A stretch of 64,000 nucleotides of DNA. It comes from GCA-958296115 sp965261325. Its GTDB lineage: Bacteria > Chloroflexota > Dehalococcoidia > Lucifugimonadales > CAJWER01. The translations under genes were made by a program, and so were the position numbers. Each line of letters opens with the position of its first letter. Position 1 is the first letter of the stretch. The notes under the pieces are model-generated. The model was given only the letters and a program-made list of their open reading frames with translations. It was not told the DNA's origin and searched no databases. The stretch is taken from positions 372,001 to 436,000 of the forward strand of contig CBDHCU010000007.1 of the NCBI GenBank assembly GCA_965261325.1, read 5' to 3'. Shown piece by piece: positions 15,923-25,549 of the stretch.

Positions 15923-17638
15923 ATGAGAGAACACGAGGTACCGACTCACGTGCAGGCCGAGGACAAGGTCCTGCTGGGGTTCACCTTCCCGCAGATCGTG
16001 GCGGTGACGGCGGTGTGCGCCATCTCCTACGGCGCATACCGCTACGCCCCCGTCGGCCCGTCCGAGGTGCGCATGGCGCTGGCCGTCGTCCTCGGACTGG
16101 TCGGCGTGGCGATGGTGGTGGGGAAGATAGGCGGTCGGCGGCTGCCCCTGGTGGCCGCCGACCTTCTGAAGTACCGGCTGGGGGCGCGGGTCTACGCAGG
16201 GCCGGTCGCCCAGCTGGTGCGCGCCGAGACCCCGGCTCCCCCGCACCCGGTGAAGAGCGGCCCCGGCCCCCTGAGCCTGATGGCGAAACGCGCCGGGCGC
16301 GGGCTGGGAAGGCTGCGCAAGAACAGGAAGACCCGCATGAACAAAGAACGCCGCAACGGGCGGATGCGCTGGTTCGGCAAGCGCAGGGGGAAGGACGGGG
16401 GGAACCGCCACGGCCAGGACCACCGGGCCGAGACCCTGGAGAGCAGACGCAGGAAGCCCCGCATGGGCTGGATTCCGGTGGTGGCCCTGGCCGTCCTGAT
16501 GGCGGCCGTCGTGGCCGTCCCGCAGTCGGCCCTGGCCGACGGCCACGAGCCCTGGCGGAACGAGATCGACTTCGAGGTCGAGGAGCCGGTGGAGGGCCGC
16601 CGGATATTCGTCGAGGGGCTAACGGTCTCCGGCGACCGCGCCGCCGTGACCCTCCGGGCCGCAACCGCCCTGGACATCCGCGTCCGGGCCTTCGGCGGGC
16701 CGGAGGGCACGTGGCTGCGCTTCTGGGGTTCGGCGACGCTGGCAGAGGGGGAGCGCATCGACTACTCGCTCCCCCTCCACGGACCCGTGCCGTCCTTCAC
16801 CGTGTCATGGGAGGACACGCTGGGACAGGCCGGTGCGCTGACCTTCGAGGAAGCACAGCTTCCCTTCCCCCTGCCGGTCGTGGAGGGGGAACTCTGCGAC
16901 CTTCGCGTGACCTCCCTGGGCTGGACGCCCGGAGCGGTCGGCGGAGTCGTCGAGTCCGAGTGCGTGACGAGCATCGAGCACCCGGTCGAGCTTCAGACGG
17001 TTGCCGGACACGCCGACGTGATCCAGACGGCATTGATGGACGCCGGGGTGACGGCAATCGTCGGGACTCTCTCCGCTGCGACGGGAGCGTCGCAGGCGAG
17101 CGTCCCCTTCGTCCCCAATGGAGAGACGCGGTTCACCCTGCCCATTGGGGATGGTCAGGCCATCCACGTCGTGAGCGTGGACGTGAGCCTTGAGGCGAGT
17201 CTGAGCATCCCCATCCCCCCGCTGACCGTGCTCACCCACCACCCTGAGCGGACGGAGCAGGTCACCAGGACCGTGCGCCTCCATCGCCCGGGGGACAGCG
17301 ACTCCGACAGTGAGACGGCAACGGCCACCTGCGAGGACGGCTCGACGTCGTCCGCCACCGCGACGGCCTACGCCTACGTCCCCAGCGCCACCATCGCCAG
17401 GGAGGTGACGGTGGCGGTCCTGCACAAGGAGCACGTCAAGGCCGAGACGGTGGAGCGGGAGCCGGTCACCCGCACCCGCGAGGAGTCCCTGAGCCTTGTG
17501 GGCGCAGTCGGCTCCGACGACCCCTTCGCCGTCCTGGTCCTGCCGGAGCCGGAGCCGGTGGACCCGCCCGCAGAGCAGGAGCCCGCGGACGGGTTGCGCG
17601 GCTGGTTCGACCTGCTGGGATGGGAGTGGCCCTGGTGA
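15923..17638 (+). CDS. PrgI/VirB3-like protein fused to a surface domain
   Basis: A 571-residue protein. Residues 1-110 match PrgI-type VirB3 subunits: VPTHVQAEDKVLLGFTF, then two membrane helices. A long basic linker (about 110-175) leads to a third hydrophobic segment (WIPVVALAVLMAAVVAVPQS), after which about 370 residues are predicted outside the cell, mostly beta-rich with a Thr/Glu-rich end. VirB3-like proteins are normally near 100 residues. An in-frame ATG at 16337, preceded by AGGA, could start a separate secreted protein, so one gene may give two products. It overlaps the next gene by 4 nt. Confidence 0.7.
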   Translation: MREHEVPTHVQAEDKVLLGFTFPQIVAVTAVCAISYGAYRYAPVGPSEVRMALAVVLGLVGVAMVVGKIGGRRLPLVAADLLKYRLGARVYAGPVAQLVRAETPAPPHPVKSGPGPLSLMAKRAGRGLGRLRKNRKTRMNKERRNGRMRWFGKRRGKDGGNRHGQDHRAETLESRRRKPRMGWIPVVALAVLMAAVVAVPQSALADGHEPWRNEIDFEVEEPVEGRRIFVEGLTVSGDRAAVTLRAATALDIRVRAFGGPEGTWLRFWGSATLAEGERIDYSLPLHGPVPSFTVSWEDTLGQAGALTFEEAQLPFPLPVVEGELCDLRVTSLGWTPGAVGGVVESECVTSIEHPVELQTVAGHADVIQTALMDAGVTAIVGTLSAATGASQASVPFVPNGETRFTLPIGDGQAIHVVSVDVSLEASLSIPIPPLTVLTHHPERTEQVTRTVRLHRPGDSDSDSETATATCEDGSTSSATATAYAYVPSATIAREVTVAVLHKEHVKAETVEREPVTRTREESLSLVGAVGSDDPFAVLVLPEPEPVDPPAEQEPADGLRGWFDLLGWEWPW

Positions 17639-17952
17639 GGCGGGCGACGGCCCTGCTGCCGCTGACCGGCGCGGCCCTCGTCTTCATGGGGGCCTCGCCG
17701 GAAGAGGAAGCGATGCTTCACGCCTTCGACCGCGTGCTCACGGCGATGGCCTACGCCGGCTCCGGCCTCTGCCTTTTCGCCATCGTCTGGGCCGGGTTCG
17801 TCCTGATGGCCGAGGGAGGCGAGGAGCGCGGCGGCGGACGGGCCAAGGCCGCCGTCGTCATGGCGGTCGTCGGCCTGGCGCTGGTGCTCTCGGCCAAGGG
17901 CGTCGCCGCCCTGCTGAAGCACGGCGTCATCCCATCCCTCCCAACACCCTAG
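17635..17952 (+). CDS. Second VirB2-like membrane protein
   Basis: A 105-residue protein with an N-terminal hydrophobic stretch (ATALLPLTGAALVFMG) and two later membrane helices (MAYAGSGLCLFAIVWAGFVL and VVMAVVGLALVLSA) separated by a charged loop. It resembles the VirB2-like protein at 15590 in size and topology. The GTG at 17635 overlaps the preceding TGA (GTGA), which is why this start was preferred; an in-frame ATG lies at 17620. It probably belongs to the conjugation channel or pilus. Confidence 0.65.
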   Translation: MRRATALLPLTGAALVFMGASPEEEAMLHAFDRVLTAMAYAGSGLCLFAIVWAGFVLMAEGGEERGGGRAKAAVVMAVVGLALVLSAKGVAALLKHGVIPSLPTP

Positions 17953-17971
17953 AGAAAAGGAAGCTATCGAC

Positions 17972-20254
17972 TTGAAGAAGCTGATTGAACGAATCACGAG
18001 GCGCGGAGCGGGGAGTACCCCGGACGGGGCCGTCGCTCCGCAGGCAATACCGGAGGGCGGACTCACCACGGAGCCGGAATCCAACGCAACGACGGAGACC
18101 CCGGCCCCCAAGCCACCGCCCGAGCTGCCCCTGTTCTTCATGCTGTCGCACCTGGACGACGACGGTCCCGTGCGCCTGGACGGGGTGAAGCTCGGCGTCT
18201 GCGAGGTGATGGGCCTGGAGATCGACGAGCCGAAGCTGGGAGCCTTCGCCGGGGCGCTCAACGCCCTGGACTTCCCCGCGCAGCTGCTCATCAGGCAGCA
18301 CCCGCCGCGGCTCGGAGGGATGCGGGAGAAGCTGAAGGAGTCCCAACCGGAGGACCTTCCCCCGCAGACCAGAGCGGCGGCCGAGTCCCTCGGGCGTCTG
18401 CTCACCGACCTTGAGGCCCGCGACGGCATCCTCGACCGGCGCTTCTACGCCGTGTGCGAGTTCGGGCGCATCGACGAGCTGCGCGGCCTGCTGGCGCGGG
18501 CCGGGCTGTCCGTCCACACGCTCAGGGGCCGCCAGCTTCGGATGTTCCTGGTGTCCGCAGCCCTGGGCGGATCGCCAACCGAGTTCGACGAGGAGGCCCC
18601 CGTCGAGGTGGAGATAGGCCGCCGCGATATGCGCATAGGCGAGACCCTCGTGCGGTCGCTCCACCTGGGCAAGTGGCCCCGGTCGCTGGCCCCCGGCTTC
18701 CTTCAGAGCCTCATGGCGGCGGGAGCGCCGATGGACCTGTCCGTCCACCTGGGGCCGATACCCACCGAGCAGGCGGCAAGGACGCTGGAGTGGCAGAAGG
18801 TCCGCTTCGAGTCGGCCCAGTCCCTCTCCTTCAAGCGCGGGCGCACCATGTCCCCCGAGGCGGAGATCGCCCTGGAGGACGTGACCCGCCTGCGCGACGA
18901 GGTGCAGCGGGGCCGGGAGAGGCTCTTTCACGCCTCCCTGTCAATCACCCTGCACGCCAGGGACGAGAAATCCCTGAAGGAGATGACCCAGCGGGCGAAG
19001 GCCCACTTCGCCGCCACCCTGGGCAAGCTCGACGCCCTGGCCTTCCGGCAGCGCGAGGGCCTGTTGTCCACGCTGCCGCTGGCCCTGAACGCCGTCGCCG
19101 AGTGGCGCACCCTGGACACCTCCAGCATCGCCCGGCTCTTCCCCTTCTCGCCCCCGGACCTGGACACCCGCAGCGGGACCCTCTACGGCATCGACATGCG
19201 GGCCTGCGCCCCGGTGGTCTACGACCCCTGGGACGGGACGCACCTGAACGCGAACACGGCGGTGCTGGCCCGCTCCGGCTCAGGCAAGTCCTTCGCCACC
19301 AAGCTGGGGATGCTCCGGGGCCTCTGCCGGGGCGTCACCGCCTACGTCATCGACCCGGAGGGCGAGTACGCGGACATGGCGAGGGCGGCGGGCGGACGGG
19401 TGCTCTCCCCCGGCGTCCCCGGCCAGGGCATGAACCCCTTCGTCATCGAGCGGGGCGACTCCGAGGAGCTTCTCCAGCGCATCGGCAGCCTGAGACGGCT
19501 CATAGAGGTGATGGTGGGCGAGAGTCTCGGCGCGGAGCGCAGGGCCTCCCTGGACCACGCCCTGGCGGGCTACTACGCCCAGCCCCGCGAGCGCACCGGC
19601 TTCCGCGACTTCTACGAGTACCTGCAAGGAGATGAGGCGGGAGGGGAAGACATGGCGAGGCTGCTGCGGCCCTTCGCAACGGGCAGCCTGCGCAACCTCC
19701 TCTCCGACGAGGGCGACGATCTGCTCTCCAACGAGGCCCTGATCACCGTCTTCGACCTGCGGCTCCTGGAGCCGGAGCTTCGCCCCGCCGCCGCGATGGT
19801 CTGCACCGAGACGGTGTGGGCCGCCGCCGCCCAGGACCCCAAGCCCCGCCTGCTGGTGGTCGACGAGGTGTGGTCGATCATGCAGCACCCGGAGGGCGCG
19901 GCCTTCATGGTGTCGATGGCGAAGCGGGCCAGGAAGCACCGGCTGGGGTTGCAGTTCATCACCCAGGACGTCCAGGACCTGCTCAGCGAGGACACCTCGC
20001 GGGCCATCACCGGCCACTCCGGTCGCGCCCTGCTTCAGAACGCCGCCTTCAAATTGCTTCTCCAGCAGGACGCAGCCGCCATCGGCACCGTGGGCGACGC
20101 CTTCGACCTGCCCCAGGACCTCCAGCGATGGCTCCTGTCGTGCCCGCGTGGAGACGGGTTGCTGCTGGCGAAGGGGCACCGCTTCCCCGTGCGCATCGAG
20201 GCCACCCCGGAGGAGACGGAGGTCATCGAGTGGCGGCCGGGCCAGCACAGGTAG
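17972..20254 (+). CDS. virB4: VirB4-type conjugation ATPase
   Basis: A 760-residue AAA+/RecA-like ATPase that powers assembly and transfer in type IV secretion. Walker A is SGSGKSF (about residue 435) and Walker B is LLVVDEVWSIM (about residue 626), followed by FITQDVQDLL, all typical of VirB4/TraC. The N-terminal 380 residues correspond to the VirB4 membrane-associated domain. The TTG start at 17972 follows GAGAAAAGGAAG. It is full length and sits between the pilin-like gene and the coupling-type ATPase. Confidence 0.9.
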   Translation: MKKLIERITRRGAGSTPDGAVAPQAIPEGGLTTEPESNATTETPAPKPPPELPLFFMLSHLDDDGPVRLDGVKLGVCEVMGLEIDEPKLGAFAGALNALDFPAQLLIRQHPPRLGGMREKLKESQPEDLPPQTRAAAESLGRLLTDLEARDGILDRRFYAVCEFGRIDELRGLLARAGLSVHTLRGRQLRMFLVSAALGGSPTEFDEEAPVEVEIGRRDMRIGETLVRSLHLGKWPRSLAPGFLQSLMAAGAPMDLSVHLGPIPTEQAARTLEWQKVRFESAQSLSFKRGRTMSPEAEIALEDVTRLRDEVQRGRERLFHASLSITLHARDEKSLKEMTQRAKAHFAATLGKLDALAFRQREGLLSTLPLALNAVAEWRTLDTSSIARLFPFSPPDLDTRSGTLYGIDMRACAPVVYDPWDGTHLNANTAVLARSGSGKSFATKLGMLRGLCRGVTAYVIDPEGEYADMARAAGGRVLSPGVPGQGMNPFVIERGDSEELLQRIGSLRRLIEVMVGESLGAERRASLDHALAGYYAQPRERTGFRDFYEYLQGDEAGGEDMARLLRPFATGSLRNLLSDEGDDLLSNEALITVFDLRLLEPELRPAAAMVCTETVWAAAAQDPKPRLLVVDEVWSIMQHPEGAAFMVSMAKRARKHRLGLQFITQDVQDLLSEDTSRAITGHSGRALLQNAAFKLLLQQDAAAIGTVGDAFDLPQDLQRWLLSCPRGDGLLLAKGHRFPVRIEATPEETEVIEWRPGQHR

Positions 20255-20304
20255 GACAGGCGAGAACGCAAAAAGAGACCCGTAGAGAAAGGAAGGCATC
20301 CCCT

Positions 20305-22899
20305 ATGAAGCTGAACCCGAAGAACCTGCTGTTTGGAGACGATAGCGAAAAGAAAGGCCCCGTCCTGCTGGCGGTGACGCCGCCCCGCGCCGGGGAGCGC
20401 ACCCTGCTGGGCGTGGAGAACATGCTCGGCTCCATCGCGGTGCCGGAACCCTTCTCCCTGGAGCTGGCCGCCGACATGGACGGCGTGACCCTCATGGCCC
20501 GCTGCCTCGACGACGAGGTGGTGAGAGGCCAGCTCTCCGCCCACTACCCCCAGGCCCGCATCCGGAAGGTTGACCCCGGCGACGACCCCCTGCGCCTCGA
20601 CGAGGGGGAGCAGGCGTGGAGCATGACCCTGCGGGCCGACGGCCCGGAGTACGTCCCCCTGCGCACCTTCCGGGACGACGACCTGCTCGACCCAGGCTCC
20701 GACCCCCTAATCGCCCTCATGGGCGCGCTCTCGGCCCTGGAGGACGACGAGCGCGTGGTGGCGCGGCTCCTGCTGCGCTCCCTCGGCCCCGACTGGTCCC
20801 AGGCCCACATGGACAAGGCCCACAAGCGTCCCGGCATGGAGCCGCGAGAGCCCGCCTACACCTTCCAGACCAAGCCCCTGCAGATGGACGGCATCACGAT
20901 GGCCGTGCTGGGCATCGGGGCGCTGGCGGCCCTCAAGGGCTATCTGTGGGTGCAGGACGGGGAGATATGGAAGGCGGCGCTCCTGGGCACGGTCACGGCC
21001 CTGGGGCTGGCCGTCGGCGGCTGGGGCTGGCACCGCTGGAAGAAGGCCCGCAAGCGGGTGGAAGACCCTCTGCTGATACAGGAAAAAGTCTCCCGCATCG
21101 CCTTCGACGCCGAGCTACAGGTCACGGCGGTCCTGCCGGAGACGACCCGGCCCCAGCGGGCCGCCGAGCTCCTTGGGCCGGTGGCCGCCGCCTACCGCCA
21201 CTTCGACAACCCCGCAGGGGCGCGCTTCAAGGTGGGCAGGGTCCGGCCCATAACGCCGGAACCCGACATGCTCCATCCGTCAGGCCCGGGCCTGTTCGGG
21301 AGGCGCAGCGTCCTGGGAGTCCGCGAGATCGCCGCCCTGTGGCACCCGCCCGGAGCGGGCGACGAGACGCCCCTGGTGGAGCGCTCCGGCGCGAGGGCGC
21401 TCCTGCCCTCGGCGAAGGGCGTCAGGGGCGGCGCGCTGGTGGGAGACACCACGGCGGGCAAGCCCCGGCCCATCCGCTTCCCCGACGACCTGCTCCGCCG
21501 CCACCACCTCTACGTCGCCCGCACCCGCATGGGCAAGTCCACGCTCATGCACCACCTCGTCACGCACAAGATGAGGGAGAAGGCCGAGGGCAGGGACAAC
21601 GACGCCATCGTCGTCATCGACCCTCACACCGACCTGGTGGCCGGGCTGATGGAGCACGTCCCCGAGTCGCTCTTGGACCGGGTGCGCCTCATAGACCTGT
21701 CCGACGAGACGCGCTCCCCCGGCATCAACCTGCTGGACACCCGCATCTTCGCCGACCGCGACCGCACCGCCGACTCGGTGGTGCGCGTGGCGAAGGGCCT
21801 GTGGGAGCAGTGGGGGCCGAGGATGCAGTCCATCCTCGAACAGACCGTCAAGACCCTGCACGAGGCCAACGAGCAGGTGGAGGCGGAGCGGCAGTACACC
21901 ATCCTCGACGGGCTGCGGCTGCTGTCCGACGCCCCGTTCCGCACCTCCGTTTTGTCGAAGATATCCGACCCATATCTCCTTGAGTGGTGGGCCAGGGACT
22001 TCGGGAGCTGGCACCGCCAGTACAAGGCCGAGGCCCTGGCCCCGGTGCAGACCCGCCTCTCCTACTACGCATCCTCGAAGCGGGCGCGGGCCATTCTGGG
22101 ACAGCGCCGCTCCACCATCGACCTGCGCCGGACGATCCACGACGGCGGCGTCCTGCTGGTCTCCACCTCCCAGGGGGTCGTGGGCAGGGACGTGGCCGCC
22201 CTGGTGGGCGCGTCGATCCTCAACCTCGTGGACGCCGTGATCCGGGAGCAGGGGAGCGTGGCGCTCAGGGAGCGGCGGGGAGCGTTGGTGGTGGTGGACG
22301 AGATGCAGTCGATGCCCGGCGTGGACTACGAGTCGATGCTGAGCGAGCTGGGCAAGTTCGGGGCGTCATTCGTGCTCGCCACCCAGAGCCTCGCCAAGCT
22401 GGACGACCTCTCCCGCACCATGCGGGACACCATCCTCGCCAACGTGGGATGCCTCGCCGTCTTCCAGGTGGCGGGGAACGACGCCAGGACGCTGGTGTGG
22501 GAGCTGGGCAAGGACCGGGTGAGCGAGGACGACATCGTTTCTCTGCCCGTCCACCACTGCTACGTCCGGGCCACGGTCGGCAAGGAGCGGATGCCCGCCT
22601 TCTCCATGATGGTCAGAAAGCCGGAGGAGGGAGAACCCGACACCGCCGCCCGCATCCGCGCGGCGGCGTCCGCCTACACCGTCCCGGCCCGCCAGATCGC
22701 CTACGGCGACGCCGAGGGCGACCTGAAGGTGGAGGAGTTCCGCAGGGCCGTCGAAGACCCGAAAGGCGACGGTGAACAGCAGCAGAAGCCGGAAACGGAG
22801 CCGGAGCGCAGGCGGAGGAGCAGGCGCAGGCCGGCTGCCGACGCCGGGGCGCATGAGGACCGCAGCGCCGGGAACGAGGGAGAGGAGGCCGGAGAATGA
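20305..22899 (+). CDS. VirD4/HerA-like DNA-transfer ATPase
   Basis: An 864-residue ATPase of the TraD/VirD4-HerA group, likely to couple DNA to the conjugation channel. Walker A is ARTRMGKSTLMHH (about residue 405) and Walker B is LVVVDEMQSM (about residue 662), followed by LATQSLAKLDDL. Two hydrophobic stretches near residues 195-240 may anchor it in the membrane. The ATG at 20305, with AGAAAGGAAG upstream, was chosen although the frame is open further upstream, because that part overlaps virB4. Its end overlaps the replication-relaxation gene by 4 nt. Confidence 0.85.
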   Translation: MKLNPKNLLFGDDSEKKGPVLLAVTPPRAGERTLLGVENMLGSIAVPEPFSLELAADMDGVTLMARCLDDEVVRGQLSAHYPQARIRKVDPGDDPLRLDEGEQAWSMTLRADGPEYVPLRTFRDDDLLDPGSDPLIALMGALSALEDDERVVARLLLRSLGPDWSQAHMDKAHKRPGMEPREPAYTFQTKPLQMDGITMAVLGIGALAALKGYLWVQDGEIWKAALLGTVTALGLAVGGWGWHRWKKARKRVEDPLLIQEKVSRIAFDAELQVTAVLPETTRPQRAAELLGPVAAAYRHFDNPAGARFKVGRVRPITPEPDMLHPSGPGLFGRRSVLGVREIAALWHPPGAGDETPLVERSGARALLPSAKGVRGGALVGDTTAGKPRPIRFPDDLLRRHHLYVARTRMGKSTLMHHLVTHKMREKAEGRDNDAIVVIDPHTDLVAGLMEHVPESLLDRVRLIDLSDETRSPGINLLDTRIFADRDRTADSVVRVAKGLWEQWGPRMQSILEQTVKTLHEANEQVEAERQYTILDGLRLLSDAPFRTSVLSKISDPYLLEWWARDFGSWHRQYKAEALAPVQTRLSYYASSKRARAILGQRRSTIDLRRTIHDGGVLLVSTSQGVVGRDVAALVGASILNLVDAVIREQGSVALRERRGALVVVDEMQSMPGVDYESMLSELGKFGASFVLATQSLAKLDDLSRTMRDTILANVGCLAVFQVAGNDARTLVWELGKDRVSEDDIVSLPVHHCYVRATVGKERMPAFSMMVRKPEEGEPDTAARIRAAASAYTVPARQIAYGDAEGDLKVEEFRRAVEDPKGDGEQQQKPETEPERRRRSRRRPAADAGAHEDRSAGNEGEEAGE

Positions 22900-24548
22900 G
22901 ACCCGAAGGATGCGAGGCCGACCTGCTCCGCGCATTGTCGCGGATGCCCTTCCTCGACCGGCTGGAGATGGTCGCCGTCTGCGGCTGGTCCAGGGGCGCG
23001 GTCTACGAGGCCATAGAGAGGCTGGAGTCCGGGGGGTTCTGCGCCTCCGTGCCCCACGCGACGGGGCTGCTTCCCCCTTCCCGGAGGTTCCACCTCACCG
23101 CCGAGGGGCTGAGGCGGCTCGCCGCAGAGGAGGAGGTCTCCCTCAATGAGCTGCTTCGCCACCGCCCAGTCTCGGCCCAGTGGCGGCGCAGCCTGATGGA
23201 GCGCCTCGACGCCGTGGCCTCCGTCTACGGCGTCGCCTCCACCCTCTCCAGCCTGGCATTCCCCATCCGGTTCCGCTGGTACCGCTCCCTGCCCCTCGAC
23301 GCCGCCATGACGCTGCCCGACGGGAGGACCGTCGGCATCGTCCGGCAGGGACCGACCGCCGACAGGTCGGGCTTCTCCCGGCGGCTCTGGGGGCTGCGCG
23401 ACTGGCCTATGCCCGGAACGGTGCTGGTCCTCATGGCCGACGAGATGCGGCTCAGGCACGCCCGAAGGCTGCTCTCCACCACCGACGTTCCGGCCCTGTT
23501 CGCCGTGGAACGCCTTGCGGTCCTGACGGGGGCGGGCGACCGGATATGGAGTCCGCCGAAGGTCGGCGCCGAGATCGACCTGCGCTACGCCCTCGACCGG
23601 GCGGCTCCCGGTGGCGGGCTGCCGCAGGAGCCGGAACCGCAGCGAGCCGACGCCCCCGCCGACTTCGCCGTCGAGGGTCCGGGATGGGACATCCCCGACC
23701 ACATGCTGCCGATCCTTCTCAAGCCCATAGAGAAGCGCGCCCTCGACCTCATCTCCGACTGGCCCTGGATCGCCCTCAAGGAGCTGGCCGGGCTGCTGGG
23801 CGTATCGTCCCAGAGGGCCTCCCAGAGCGTCATCCCCCTCGAAGGCTTCGGTCTCGCGGCCCGGCCCCGCGAGGCGGGCGGACGGCTGGCCCTCACCGAC
23901 CGGGGGCTGGCGCTCCTAGCCCGCAGGGACAGGACTTCCGTAGCCGTGGCGAGGAAGCGGTGGAGCGTCGCCCTGGAGGACGCCGAAGGCCCGTTCGAGT
24001 GGCGCAACGTCACCGGCAGGCGGACCCGCCAGCTGCTCAGGAACACGGAGCACACCGCCGCCGTCCACGGCTTCCTGGCCGCGCTCGCCGCCCAGGCCCC
24101 CCTGCTGGGGTGGGAGGTCGTCCAGCTCGACCCGCCCAGAAGGGCATCCCGCCACTTCCGGCACGACGGCGGTATGCGCGCCGTCAACCCCGACGCCTTC
24201 GGCGTACTGCGGAAGGACGACAGGACATGGCCCTTCTTCCTGGAGTGGGAGCGAAGGGCCGTGCGCCCCTCAACCATGTCGGAGCGGCTCGCCCCCTATC
24301 TGCGCTACTACTCATCTCACAGGCCCACCGACGACCACGGCACGAGGCCCGCAGTCCTGATCGTCTTCGACGACGACATCGCACAGACCCACTTCCTGCG
24401 CGTGGCGCGGGAGGAGACCCACGAATCGAGAGTCAACGTGCCCCTGCTGGTGTCCCACAGGCAGGCCGTAGACGCCCTGGGGCCGATGGGACACGCATGG
24501 CGCACCCCCGCCGACCCGCAGTCGCCCCAGGCCCTGCCGCCTCAATGA
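22896..24548 (+). CDS. Replication-relaxation family protein
   Basis: A 550-residue protein. The N-terminus is a winged-helix domain (LDRLEMVAVCGWSRGAVYEA, then HLTAEGLRRLA). A second HTH is near residue 295 (ELAGLLGVSSQRASQSVIPL). The C-terminal part has the pattern of replication-relaxation proteins of plasmids and conjugative elements: RNTEHTAAVHGFLAAL, NPDAFGVL, and FFLEWERRAV, which recalls a nuclease-like core. It overlaps both neighbours by 4 nt. These proteins take part in plasmid replication and DNA relaxation. Since no classical relaxase is seen in the window, it is the best candidate for that role; this is inference. Confidence 0.7.
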   Translation: MRPEGCEADLLRALSRMPFLDRLEMVAVCGWSRGAVYEAIERLESGGFCASVPHATGLLPPSRRFHLTAEGLRRLAAEEEVSLNELLRHRPVSAQWRRSLMERLDAVASVYGVASTLSSLAFPIRFRWYRSLPLDAAMTLPDGRTVGIVRQGPTADRSGFSRRLWGLRDWPMPGTVLVLMADEMRLRHARRLLSTTDVPALFAVERLAVLTGAGDRIWSPPKVGAEIDLRYALDRAAPGGGLPQEPEPQRADAPADFAVEGPGWDIPDHMLPILLKPIEKRALDLISDWPWIALKELAGLLGVSSQRASQSVIPLEGFGLAARPREAGGRLALTDRGLALLARRDRTSVAVARKRWSVALEDAEGPFEWRNVTGRRTRQLLRNTEHTAAVHGFLAALAAQAPLLGWEVVQLDPPRRASRHFRHDGGMRAVNPDAFGVLRKDDRTWPFFLEWERRAVRPSTMSERLAPYLRYYSSHRPTDDHGTRPAVLIVFDDDIAQTHFLRVAREETHESRVNVPLLVSHRQAVDALGPMGHAWRTPADPQSPQALPPQ

Positions 24549-24853
24549 ACGACGAGGGACGAAGACCCATGCCCAAACAGGATACCCATAAGCAGGAAGG
24601 CCCCCGGAGGCGCAGAGGACGGATCGTTGTCCGGCTCGATACGGCGGCCGTCTGGAAGCGTCTGGCACTGCTGAACCGCTCCCAGAACTGGCTCGCCAGG
24701 GAGATCGGGGTCAGCCCCGGTTACGTGTCGATGCTGGTCAACTCGGGGCGCTCGCCCTCCGGTCGCATCCGCCGCCGGATGCTCAAGGCCCTGGAAGCAA
24801 CCGAGTTCGGAGACCTATTCAGACTGGAGGAGAGAGATGAACCACAACAGTAA
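24545..24853 (+). CDS. Small XRE-type HTH protein
   Basis: A 102-residue basic protein with one XRE-like HTH (RSQNWLAREIGVSPGYVSML, about residues 45-64), close to the first unit of the four-HTH protein at 10230. The ATG overlaps the previous stop (ATGA); an in-frame ATG at 24569 is an alternative. It also overlaps the next HTH gene by 17 nt. Likely a regulator of the conjugation operon or of excision. Confidence 0.7.
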   Translation: MNDEGRRPMPKQDTHKQEGPRRRRGRIVVRLDTAAVWKRLALLNRSQNWLAREIGVSPGYVSMLVNSGRSPSGRIRRRMLKALEATEFGDLFRLEERDEPQQ

Positions 24854-25166
24854 CGACCCGGCCCGTTTCGACGGGCGCGACAACCCCGCGGCCGATGGGA
24901 CCCAACCCCTGGAGGGCGGCGTCCTGCCGGAGGACTTCGGTGAGCGCCTCGAACGCCTGAAGGAGGCCGGCGGCCTCTCCTGGCGCGGCTTCGCCAAGGC
25001 CCTCGGCGTGGACCCCAAGCAGCTGCGCATGTGGCGCAGGAAGGGCGTCGAGCCCTGCGGCGGCGCCATGCTCTCCATAGCCCGCTTCGCCTCCGGCATC
25101 CCCGGAGGCATGGAGATCCTCCTGGGCGAGGGGTTCCAGATGACCTTCTTCGAGGAGGGTAGCTAG
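24837..25166 (+). CDS. HTH regulator, paralogue of the 5739 gene
   Basis: A 109-residue protein with PEDFGERLERLKEAGGLSWR followed by a short turn and KQLRMWRRKGVEP, an HTH-like unit. It aligns along its whole length with the protein at 5739-5984. The first 30 residues are polar and look disordered. It starts inside the preceding gene and ends the tightly packed part of the operon. The 157 bp after it are GC-rich with no gene. Confidence 0.7.
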   Translation: MNHNSNDPARFDGRDNPAADGTQPLEGGVLPEDFGERLERLKEAGGLSWRGFAKALGVDPKQLRMWRRKGVEPCGGAMLSIARFASGIPGGMEILLGEGFQMTFFEEGS

Positions 25167-25323
25167 ACCGGAGGCCCCGCCGGGCGCACGGCGCAACGGC
25201 GGCGCGGCGGGGCCGGAACCGACGACGCCCGCGCTCGCCCCTTTCCGTCGGCGCGGGCGGCCCGTCACAGACCTGTAACGAGAGGGCAGCGGCCCAACCG
25301 ATTCGCCGCTGCGACTGCGCAAC

Positions 25324-25548
25324 ATGAAAGATCCTAGAAGAAACAACGGACGAAAGAGGCCCGGAGAGCAGGAGCTTGAAGACGCCCTGGAGCGCTCCAT
25401 GCCGTCCTACACGCCTGAACACCGCAGGGCGGTCCTGAAGGGGCTGCGCATCCTGGCCCGCGTCGCCATCCGCTCCTACATGGAGGAGCAGGCGGCCGCA
25501 TCGCCCCGAGCCGAACCCCAGGAGGACGACGGCGGGGAGGAGGGCTGA
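25324..25548 (+). CDS. Small hypothetical protein
   Basis: A 74-residue protein, mostly one predicted helix (YTPEHRRAVLKGLRILARVA) with basic N-terminal and acidic C-terminal tails. I do not recognise it. It ends 1 nt before the PP-loop gene, so the two are probably expressed together. Confidence 0.5.
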   Translation: MKDPRRNNGRKRPGEQELEDALERSMPSYTPEHRRAVLKGLRILARVAIRSYMEEQAAASPRAEPQEDDGGEEG

Positions 25549-25549
25549 G

